The position numbers and the translations under genes were made by a program. Of a stretch of DNA of 5,321 bases, positions 1 to 5,321 are shown piece after piece. Under the pieces are notes generated by a model, which saw nothing but the letters and a program-made list of their open reading frames with translations, did not search any database and was not told the origin of the DNA. The first letter of the stretch is position 1. Every line of letters starts with the position of its first letter. The stretch comes from Bordetella parapertussis (lineage in GTDB: Bacteria; Pseudomonadota; Gammaproteobacteria; Burkholderiales; SG8-39), in assembly GCA_945869935.1 (NCBI GenBank), contig CAMBSA010000170.1, forward strand, positions 1 to 5,321, given 5' to 3'.

Positions 1-656
1 TCAAAATCAACCAAGGGGTTGAAGTGACCGCCGCTCGCGGCCGATGCCTGCAGATCCGCCAGATTGGCGCCGAAGCCTCGCCACGATGTGAATGTGATCG
101 GCCGGCCCGCGAAAGTTCCCGCAGGTAAAACCGGCTCGGGGAGACTCCCGGACTCGCGCGCATCCTCGTCGCTATTGAAGTAATACCCGAGGACGACCGG
201 CCGCCCGTTTACAGCTCGACCGAACTGTGCATCATGATCAAGCTGGGGTCGAAGGCGCTCTAGCGCCTGCGAAAATTGGGGAACATCACGCAATTCCTTT
301 TTTGCAAGGCCCTCCATCACCTTTAGCCCTGAGCTGTCGTCGGGCTCTGCAAATACGACGTCGAAACCGACAATAACCACCCCGTACTTGTCGAAGAGCT
401 TCTCAATCAGTGCGGATATCTTGTCGCGGCCCCACGGCCAACGTCCTAACGCGGGAATGGCAAGACTTTTCTCGTCTATGTCGAGAATGACGATCCGCTC
501 ATCCACGCCACGAGGCATCGTAAAACGCACTCGTGCGTCATAAATGATGTTGTCGAGCTGCGTGACAAGGTCGATCTGATAGAAACGTGCAGCGTGCCCG
601 ACAAAGGCCAGAACTATAAGGAGGCCAAGGCCAATACGTACAACATGCTGCTTCAA
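1..656 (-). CDS. CHASE2-domain transmembrane receptor, N-terminal part (possible adenylate/guanylate cyclase)
   Basis: Partial gene: 218 codons are visible and the frame runs open off the left edge. The protein begins with a short basic stretch (MKQHVVR), then a hydrophobic membrane anchor at about residues 8-23, then a CHASE2 extracytoplasmic sensor domain. CHASE2 hallmarks are visible: a strand of the type RIVILDIDEKSL (54-65), GRWPWGRDK (71-79), VGFDVVFAEPD (96-106) and GRPVVLGYYF (151-160). The start is a TTG at 656, because no in-frame ATG or GTG is suitably placed and GGGAGA sits 6 nt upstream; the ATG at 646-644 is out of frame and soon hits a stop. It lies 40 nt after the FHA gene, in the same direction, so it is probably cotranscribed. 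CHASE2 proteins end in a kinase, cyclase, GGDEF or other output domain. From memory this N-terminus most resembles betaproteobacterial CHASE2 class III cyclases, but no catalytic residue is in view, so the output is inferred. Confidence 0.9.
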   Translation of the reverse strand, partial: MKQHVVRIGLGLLIVLAFVGHAARFYQIDLVTQLDNIIYDARVRFTMPRGVDERIVILDIDEKSLAIPALGRWPWGRDKISALIEKLFDKYGVVIVGFDVVFAEPDDSSGLKVMEGLAKKELRDVPQFSQALERLRPQLDHDAQFGRAVNGRPVVLGYYFNSDEDARESGSLPEPVLPAGTFAGRPITFTSWRGFGANLADLQASAASGGHFNPLVDF

Positions 657-662
657 GCAATT

Positions 663-668
663 TCTCCC
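663..668 (-). promoter_or_regulatory. ribosome binding site fixing the TTG start at 656
   Basis: GGGAGA reads on the minus strand from 668 to 663, six bases before the TTG at 656-654. It is the only purine-rich Shine-Dalgarno-like sequence near the beginning of this CHASE2 frame. It makes the non-ATG start the best choice, since the following residues form a normal short basic N-tail before a membrane helix. Confidence 0.6.
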
Positions 669-696
669 AAAGGCCTCGCGGACCGCGCAGCCGGTG

Positions 697-1446
697 TCAG
701 GTCTTGAAGAAAAACTCCCTCTTTACTCCCGCCAATTCGATCACATCGTGATCGACGAGCGGATGCGCCTGCGCATCAAGTGTCTTCCCATTCACCACCG
801 GCATGACGGTTCCTTCAACGTGCGTGATGAAATACCCTTGGGGACGCCGCGTGATCACCGCCACCTGGACCCCGGGTTTTCCCAACGTCGTGAGCGGTTT
901 CGTTAGTGCAAGCTCGCGCCCTGTATTCGCCCCGGTAAGGACTTGAATCACTCCGATTTTTGGGGCAGGCGCCGACTGCACCTGAGCCGCCGCGACCGGC
1001 GGCTGCGGCTGCCCATGAGCAGAAGGCGAATCGCCCGCCGCCTTTGCCACCCCAGGCGGTTGAGCGGCAGATTGCGCCGGGGCTGGCGGAACTGCCTTGA
1101 ACGCGCCCGGTCGAAGAATCATCGTCTTCTCGAAATCCGCAGATTTCGCGGGGGCGGGCGCATCATTGATGTATTTCAGCTTGTACTTCCCGAGCTCGAC
1201 TACGTCATTCGGCTGCAGAAAGTGCTTCTTGACCTGCTGGCCATTCACCAGGGTGCCGTTGGTGCTGCCCAGGTCCTCAAGAAATGAATCGTTGAGGATC
1301 GTGACGATGACTGCATGCTCGCCGCTGACAGCCAGATTGTCTATCTGGATATCGTTGTGCGGCTTGCGGCCGATGGTGGTGCGCTCTTTGGAGAGGCTGT
1401 ACTCCTTGAGCACCAAGCCATCCATACTAAGAATCAGCTTAGCCAT
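697..1446 (-). CDS. FHA-domain phosphothreonine-binding adaptor with a degenerate second FHA-like domain
   Basis: A soluble 249-aa protein with no signal peptide or membrane segment. Residues 1-95 form a canonical FHA domain, which binds phosphothreonine peptides: GR at 26-27, S41 and H44 in SGEH, GSTNGT at 60-65 and NG at 68-69. Residues 96-162 are an Ala/Pro/Gln-rich flexible linker holding a lone conserved-looking patch, FEKTMILRPG (105-114), where T108 could be a kinase target. Residues 163-249 look like a second, decayed FHA fold: TTLGK at 186-190 where GR is expected, VVNGK at 217-221, and a closing DHDVIELAG at 232-240, but no S-x-x-H motif. It probably reads phosphorylation made by the adjacent kinase and removed by the adjacent PP2C. 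The start is ATG with GAGGA 7 nt upstream (1458-1454). It begins 15 nt after the phosphatase stop. The first FHA domain is certain by motif; the second is an inference from pattern. Confidence 0.93.
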   Translation of the reverse strand: MAKLILSMDGLVLKEYSLSKERTTIGRKPHNDIQIDNLAVSGEHAVIVTILNDSFLEDLGSTNGTLVNGQQVKKHFLQPNDVVELGKYKLKYINDAPAPAKSADFEKTMILRPGAFKAVPPAPAQSAAQPPGVAKAAGDSPSAHGQPQPPVAAAQVQSAPAPKIGVIQVLTGANTGRELALTKPLTTLGKPGVQVAVITRRPQGYFITHVEGTVMPVVNGKTLDAQAHPLVDHDVIELAGVKREFFFKT

Positions 1447-1461
1447 AGCAGAGTCCTCGAA

Positions 1462-2286
1462 CTATCTTAGCCAGCCAAATACTTTGGCCAGGACGCCGCG
1501 CGGCGCAGGAAAATCCCGCCGCACGCGGACCAGAATTACCGAGACGTTGTCGCGCCCACCATTGTCATTAGCCATTTGGATCAATTGCTGCGCACACAAC
1601 TTGAGGTTTCCGCCGAGGGTTTGAACAGCCATGCTGATATCCTCGTCGGTCACCATATCACAAAGCCCATCTGAACAAAGAAGAAAAATGTCGCCAACCT
1701 GAACTTCGTACTCATGCAACTCCGGTTCAACCGTAGGGTCGATCCCAAGCGCGCGCGTAACCAAATTCTTGTTCGCCGAATGCCTCGCCTGCTCCTTCGT
1801 GATCAGGCCGCCATCTATCTGCTCCTGCAAAAGGGAGTGATCTTTGGTGACCTGATCGAACGTCTCGCCACGCTGACGATACAGCCGCGAATCCCCGATA
1901 TGGGCGACCGCCACACGATTGTCGTAGAACAATCCCATAACCAGCGTCGTTCCCATGCCGGCATACTGCGGCTGGCTCTGCGCCGACTGATATATGGACG
2001 TGTTCGCTTTCGCGATCTGGTCCCGGAGCAATTTTTCCGCGATCGATTTGCCCGATCCTTCTTCCACTGCGTAAGGCTGCGTCGTTTCGAGCAGTTGCTG
2101 CAATTCGGTCGTGATTACCGTCGTCGCGATTCCGCTCGCAACCTCGCCCGCGTTGTATCCGCCCATTCCGTCGGCTAGCACAGCCAGCCCCCGAGACGCG
2201 TCCGATGCAATCGAGTCCTCGTTATGCGACCGGACCATCCCGGGATCGGTCGCGCTTGCAATTTCCAACGATTCGCTGAGGCTCAT
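1462..2286 (-). CDS. PP2C-family (PPM) Ser/Thr protein phosphatase
   Basis: A 274-aa metal-dependent phosphatase that hydrolyses phosphoserine and phosphothreonine, presumably on the adjacent kinase and its targets in the cytoplasm. The PPM motifs occur in order: VRSHNEDS (18-25, with E23 and D24), VLADGMGG (36-43, metal-binding D39 and G40), GMGTTLV (110-116), VAHIGDSRLYR (127-137), TKDHSLL (147-153), NLVTRALG (174-181), LLCSDGLCD (202-210, metal-binding D206) and GGRDNVSVIL (243-252, D246). All expected metal ligands are present, so it should be active. Its length is close to that of stand-alone bacterial phosphatases of the PrpC/Stp/PppA type, with no membrane segment. The C-terminal tail (261-274) is basic and hydrophobic (VLAKVFGWLR) beyond the catalytic core. 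The ATG is preceded by a modest AGGCGG 7 nt upstream (2299-2294), inside the 15-nt gap after the kinase stop. A close gap may allow translational coupling. Confidence 0.97.
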   Translation of the reverse strand: MSLSESLEIASATDPGMVRSHNEDSIASDASRGLAVLADGMGGYNAGEVASGIATTVITTELQQLLETTQPYAVEEGSGKSIAEKLLRDQIAKANTSIYQSAQSQPQYAGMGTTLVMGLFYDNRVAVAHIGDSRLYRQRGETFDQVTKDHSLLQEQIDGGLITKEQARHSANKNLVTRALGIDPTVEPELHEYEVQVGDIFLLCSDGLCDMVTDEDISMAVQTLGGNLKLCAQQLIQMANDNGGRDNVSVILVRVRRDFPAPRGVLAKVFGWLR

Positions 2287-2301
2287 ATGCGGTCCGCCTA
2301 G

Positions 2302-4881
2302 CTATAAACTGAGATCGACATCGTCTGTGGCAAAAGCACCGCCGCCTCCGCCGTGCCCGCTCGTGGCCTTCCGAAGAGCAGCCGCAAACTCGTCGCCGGT
2401 CTGATATCGCGCATCAGGATCCTTGGCCATCGCTCGGTCGAGGAACGCAACCAGGCCGGGAGGAAGGCCTGGATTGAATGCGAGGATATCCGGCGTTGCA
2501 GCGTTGGCGATCTTGAACATGAGCTGAGCCATCGAATCCCCTTCGAAAGGCAGCTTTCCGCATGCCATCTGGTAAAGGCTGATTGCGAGCGAAAACAGAT
2601 CCGACCGCCCGTCAACCTTCATACCGGATAACTGTTCAGGCGACATGTAAGACGGCGTACCCAGCACCATTCCTGTCTTCGTCTTCGATGAGTCAGTTAT
2701 GCGGGCGATGCCGAAATCGGTCACCTTGACCACATCTCCCTCCAGCTCGTACATGATATTCGCAGGCTTGATGTCCCGGTGAACGACATTCTGCTTGTGC
2801 GCATAACCGAGCGCGTCGCCTACGCGCGCAATGATGCTAGCAACCTTGTCGATCGGAAGCAGTGAAACAGGCTTGGTAAAGGGCACCAGATCCTTGCCCT
2901 TCAGCAGCTCCATGGCGATATAGCAAAGATCGTGTTCCTCGCCAGCATCAAAAATTGTGACGATGTTAGGGTGCGACAGACGCCCGGCGGTTTCTGCCTC
3001 GCGGAAGAACCTCTCCTTTGCTTCCACGAGCTCCTCCGCCTCGAATTCCTGCGACAGAGCCATGGTCTTGATCGCCACGACCCGACCAATCTTCGGATCC
3101 TTCCCAAGATAGACCACACCCATGGCCCCCTTGCCCAGCTCTTTCTCGATCTGATAACGGCCCAGCATCGGCTTTTCGACCGACCCGTCAGCGCCAAGCA
3201 GCGACGCATTCGTCCGACCACCCCCGCCTGCTCCTCCAAGAAGAACCGTCTCGGACAGCTGCTTTGCGCGAGTCAGCTTCTGCTCGAGATCGCGGAACTT
3301 GGGATTGAACTCGGCCATGTGACGAAACACCGATTCCGCCTTGTTGAACTGGCGTTTTCGCTCGAAGTCGAGTGCCAGGTTATACATATTGTCCATCACG
3401 GCCTCATCCATCGGGCACTTGCGAAAATAATCGAAGGCCATGTCAAGCTGCCCCTGCCCCTGAAACGCAAGCCCAAGCATTCTGTTCGATGCCGCCGAGT
3501 CCTGATCGGACTTCGCCTTGCCGGCTTCTGTCATGACAAATCGCTTTGTTGTAAGTAGCGCATGCCCGACCACCAGCAGCACCAGCGCCTGCATGAGTTG
3601 CAACCACATCGCACTTCCGGTCATCAGCACGACGTGGACGACCAGAATGAACGCGACCGCCCCGCCGCTCACGCCAAACGCAATGCTGGCCTTGAGCCTC
3701 GGAAGCAGAACAATGAGGTATGCCGCAACGACAAGTAGTACGAGCTTTTCAACCCAGAATGCCCATGTCGGTATAACAAAAAAGTGCTCCTGGAGAATCG
3801 AAGAGACAGAGTGTGCCAGGGTCAGAACCGGCGCCATCGCAGGTGATACCGGGGTTACGGATGTTGTTCCCACCCCGGCAGCTGTCGGTCCGATAAGGAC
3901 GATTTTGTCCTTGAAGGTGTCCAGCGGCACTTTTCCAGAAAAGACATCGAAAAAAGAATCGACCCTGAAAACGGACTTGCCATCCCTGTCTTTGTAGAAA
4001 AACGTATACATCTGCGACACCGGATCCGTTCCGATGCGCAACTTACCGATTGTGACTCCCTCGCCGAGACTAACCTTGATGTCGTCGGGGCCGAGATTCA
4101 GGCTTCGAGCAGCCAACATCACCGAAAGGGAGGGAAAATACTGATCATAAAACTGCAGGACAAGTGGCTCCGCCCGGATTCCACCATCAATGTCGATGTT
4201 GGAGTTCAGATGCCCGATACCCGAAGCAACGCCACCTATTTCCTCGATCGGCAATGACACCACCGAGGATGTGGGAAATGGCAGATCCCCCGAGCCAGGT
4301 TCAATCTTGGTAAGCCGGCTCTTCAATACAAATTCGGGAAGGGCTTTGTCCGGCTTGCCCCGGGGTTCACCGAGTTCAAACAGCATCGGTAGAAGAACGT
4401 TGCCGGCCTTTGAATAGCTCTGGGCCAGCTTGCGATCGGTGTTCAGGGAAACCTCTGCCTCTTTCAGTATCTGGTAAATCGGCTTCTGCTCATCCCGCAG
4501 TACCGGCATTTCGCCGTCCGCACCAGTTTTCGGAAACAGATCAAGCAAGTTGTTGATGACACCCAGACCCGGGTCAAGCTGCGGCTCGCTGAAGAAAACC
4601 AGATTACCGACAACCTTGGCCTTCGCATTCGTCAGGATGTCGGTCATCTTCGCGTGCACATCGCGAGACCATGGCCAACGGCCCATGTTACGGACGCTTG
4701 CCTCGTCGATTGCAATGACAACCACTTTGTCGCTCGCCGTCCGCGACGATGCTCGTACGCCCCAATCGTAGGCGGTGCGCTCCAAGCCTTGAATGAACTG
4801 AGTGCTCCCCGAGAACAAGAGAACGAGCGAGACCACCAAGCCAAGGAACCAGTCCTTCTTCCAGAATCCCGCCCGGTTCAT
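2302..4881 (-). CDS. CHASE2-TPR transmembrane Ser/Thr protein kinase (Hanks/PknB type)
   Basis: An 859-aa receptor kinase. Residues 11-30 are a first membrane helix, followed by a periplasmic CHASE2 sensor (about 35-365) with VVVIAIDEASV (53-63), GRWPWSRD (67-74) and DKIVLIGPTAAG (325-336). Three further helices follow at about 374-394, 398-420 and 425-443. Basic loops (R395, K397; K446, R447) predict the C-terminal half is cytoplasmic. Residues 465-530 hold two TPR-like repeats, then a Gly-rich linker (550-555). The kinase domain spans about 574-836: glycine loop GKGAMGVV (583-590), VAIK lysine K605, likely helix-C glutamate E628, HRDIKPAN (701-708, catalytic D703), DFG (722-724), activation segment with T734, T736 and GTPSYMSPEQ (741-750), and RSDLFSLA (759-766). 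All catalytic residues are intact, so it should be an active RD kinase. A Gly-rich, acidic tail (842-859) follows. The ATG has GGAGG 4 nt upstream (4890-4886). It is the first gene of the apparent operon. Confidence 0.97.
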   Translation of the reverse strand: MNRAGFWKKDWFLGLVVSLVLLFSGSTQFIQGLERTAYDWGVRASSRTASDKVVVIAIDEASVRNMGRWPWSRDVHAKMTDILTNAKAKVVGNLVFFSEPQLDPGLGVINNLLDLFPKTGADGEMPVLRDEQKPIYQILKEAEVSLNTDRKLAQSYSKAGNVLLPMLFELGEPRGKPDKALPEFVLKSRLTKIEPGSGDLPFPTSSVVSLPIEEIGGVASGIGHLNSNIDIDGGIRAEPLVLQFYDQYFPSLSVMLAARSLNLGPDDIKVSLGEGVTIGKLRIGTDPVSQMYTFFYKDRDGKSVFRVDSFFDVFSGKVPLDTFKDKIVLIGPTAAGVGTTSVTPVSPAMAPVLTLAHSVSSILQEHFFVIPTWAFWVEKLVLLVVAAYLIVLLPRLKASIAFGVSGGAVAFILVVHVVLMTGSAMWLQLMQALVLLVVGHALLTTKRFVMTEAGKAKSDQDSAASNRMLGLAFQGQGQLDMAFDYFRKCPMDEAVMDNMYNLALDFERKRQFNKAESVFRHMAEFNPKFRDLEQKLTRAKQLSETVLLGGAGGGGRTNASLLGADGSVEKPMLGRYQIEKELGKGAMGVVYLGKDPKIGRVVAIKTMALSQEFEAEELVEAKERFFREAETAGRLSHPNIVTIFDAGEEHDLCYIAMELLKGKDLVPFTKPVSLLPIDKVASIIARVGDALGYAHKQNVVHRDIKPANIMYELEGDVVKVTDFGIARITDSSKTKTGMVLGTPSYMSPEQLSGMKVDGRSDLFSLAISLYQMACGKLPFEGDSMAQLMFKIANAATPDILAFNPGLPPGLVAFLDRAMAKDPDARYQTGDEFAAALRKATSGHGGGGGAFATDDVDLSL

Positions 4882-4946
4882 CTTGCCTCCAGCTTGTTTT
4901 TATTGCGATTTGTACGGGTCACACGACGCACAGGCACGCCCGTGTC

Positions 4947-4977
4947 ATTTTACGTAAGGCATTGCCATCACCGTGAA
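4947..4977 (-). promoter_or_regulatory. weak sigma-70-like promoter candidate, proximal
   Basis: On the minus strand TTCACG (4977-4972) and TAAAAT (4952-4947) resemble -35 and -10 boxes, each with five or four bases of consensus. The 19-nt spacing is long. The -10 match overlaps the 8-bp palindrome TTACGTAA (4950-4957). It would give a leader of roughly 60 nt before the kinase ATG. This is a by-eye match only. Confidence 0.25.
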
Positions 4978-4999
4978 TACGGCTGAAAGGGAAATTCTT

Positions 5000-5023
5000 G
5001 GCGAAACAACGTCAATTTTCGCC
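5000..5023. repeat. inverted repeat, 7-bp arms with 10-nt spacer (possible operator)
   Basis: GGCGAAA (5000-5006) and TTTCGCC (5017-5023) are perfect inverted arms around a 10-bp spacer, CAACGTCAAT. On the minus strand the spacer contains TTGACG (5015-5010), a -35-like hexamer, although no good -10 box follows at the right distance. The 24-bp dyad has the size of a site for a dimeric regulator and lies about 120 bp upstream of the kinase start. An arm of this length can arise by chance in a region this size. Confidence 0.35.
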
Positions 5024-5051
5024 TAGATGCGCTTACAGGCCTAGACCATCA

Positions 5052-5067
5052 CCCTCGCCCGCGAGGG
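5052..5067. repeat. GC-rich inverted repeat (short hairpin)
   Basis: CCCTCG (5052-5057) pairs with CGAGGG (5062-5067) around a 4-nt loop, CCCG. A second palindrome, AGGGG-AA-CCCCT (5064-5075), overlaps its right arm, so the two could form mutually exclusive pairings. No T-run follows on either strand, so it is not a Rho-independent terminator. Its role is unknown. Confidence 0.35.
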
Positions 5068-5110
5068 GAACCCCTACAAGACTCCCAGTAGAAACAGAAC
5101 GATAACTGCC

Positions 5111-5140
5111 ATTCTTGCAGCTACATATCAGCTTAGTCAA
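5111..5140 (-). promoter_or_regulatory. weak sigma-70-like promoter candidate, distal
   Basis: On the minus strand TTGACT (5140-5135, five of six consensus bases) and AAGAAT (5116-5111, four of six) are separated by 18 nt. It would give a long leader of over 200 nt that includes both inverted repeats. The match was found by eye and is only suggestive. Confidence 0.27.
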
Positions 5141-5266
5141 CCGTCGCGCATTTCGGGACGCTTTCCCGCATCGGCGCGCCTCATCTGCGCCAAGCATTCG
5201 CGAGCAAGGCAGCCCGATCCGGAAATCGGAGAAATGCCTGTTTTTTGCGGCATGCGGCGCCGGGAA

Positions 5267-5321
5267 TCATGTGCCCAGAAGCGTTCCAACGGTCAGACCA
5301 AGAACACCCGCCAACTCGCTC
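5267..5321 (-). CDS. possible C-terminal end of an unidentified upstream gene (partial)
   Basis: Minus-strand frame entering from the right edge and ending at TGA (5269-5267). It gives 17 residues, SELAGVLGLTVGTLLGT. The composition is protein-like and hydrophobic. It could be the end of a membrane protein, or a truncated match to the sigma-factor region 4 pattern ELA-x-x-LGL-x-VGT, but it is too short to assign. A second minus frame is open from the edge to a TGA at 5183-5181 (46 residues), and a plus frame from the ATG at 5235 is also open to the edge, so the reading frame here is not settled. Confidence 0.25.
   Translation of the reverse strand, partial: SELAGVLGLTVGTLLGT

Larger units (their letters stand above)
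4882..5266. other. non-coding leader upstream of the kinase operon
   Basis: About 385 bp without a convincing gene on either strand: frames are interrupted and no protein-like stretch, tRNA or rRNA pattern was seen. On the minus strand it must contain the promoter for the kinase operon unless transcription enters from further upstream. It holds two short perfect inverted repeats (5000-5023 and 5052-5067), a direct repeat GCCTAGA (5021-5027 and 5039-5045), and weak sigma-70-like matches. It is much longer than the gaps inside the cluster, which supports this being the operon's 5' boundary. Confidence 0.7.

Noticed and set aside
677..687. Palindrome CGCGGACCGCG between the FHA gene and the second CHASE2 gene, as a possible terminator
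   Set aside because: As RNA it leaves too small a loop for a stable long stem, and no T-run follows, so it is unlikely to separate the two genes transcriptionally.
1097..1624. A 175-codon open frame on the plus strand across the FHA/phosphatase junction
   Set aside because: It runs antisense through two well-supported genes and their gap, has Ser/Arg-rich composition typical of shadow frames, and shows no motif.
2932..3558. A 208-codon open frame on the plus strand opposite the kinase
   Set aside because: It is the antisense shadow of a kinase-linker region whose minus-strand translation has clear kinase and TPR motifs. It is rich in Arg, His, Leu and Cys with no recognisable domain.
697..4881. 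Threonine phosphorylation pathway of a type VI secretion system (PpkA, PppA, Fha)
   Set aside because: Kinase, PP2C and FHA genes also occur together there, but here the kinase has a periplasmic CHASE2 domain and TPR repeats, and no T6SS structural gene is in view. It cannot be excluded beyond the window.
5074..5112. A 12-codon minus-strand frame giving a hydrophobic peptide (MAVIVLFLLGVL), as a possible leader peptide
   Set aside because: There is no good ribosome binding site, it is short enough to occur by chance, and the distal promoter candidate overlaps its start codon so would not transcribe it.
5214..5247. Possible plus-strand terminator: CCGAT/ATCGG hairpin followed later by a T-run (5241-5246)
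   Set aside because: The stem is only 5 bp and the T-run begins 11 nt after it, so the geometry does not fit a Rho-independent terminator, and no plus-strand gene ends here.

Overview
The window carries one strand-consistent (minus strand, reading right to left) signalling cluster from what looks like a Gram-negative proteobacterium, most likely a betaproteobacterium of the Burkholderiales type. This placement rests on moderately GC-rich DNA, an Hanks-type kinase with a periplasmic CHASE2 sensor, and the strong resemblance of the leftmost protein to betaproteobacterial CHASE2 receptors. It comes from recall of protein families, not from a search.

Layout from right to left: positions 5321-5267 may hold the last codons of an unidentified upstream gene. 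Positions 5266-4882 are a non-coding leader of about 385 bp with two short inverted repeats and only weak promoter-like matches. Then follow a CHASE2-TPR transmembrane Ser/Thr protein kinase (4881-2302, 859 aa), a PP2C-type phosphatase (2286-1462, 274 aa), a double-FHA-like adaptor (1446-697, 249 aa) and the N-terminal 218 residues of a second CHASE2 receptor (656 to beyond position 1). The gaps between genes are 15, 15 and 40 nt and show no terminator, so a single operon is likely.

Together the genes form a writer-eraser-reader set. The kinase senses something outside the inner membrane and phosphorylates Ser/Thr residues, the phosphatase reverses this, and the FHA protein reads phosphothreonine. 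The fourth gene has its own CHASE2 sensor with a different N-terminus and an unknown output domain. In the family this protein resembles, the output is usually a class III nucleotide cyclase, but that part lies outside the window. If so, the locus would couple Ser/Thr phosphorylation to cyclic-nucleotide signalling through two related but distinct extracytoplasmic sensors. The components are known families; the arrangement, a candidate phospho-switch threonine in the FHA linker and the pair of CHASE2 receptors are the points most worth a second look.
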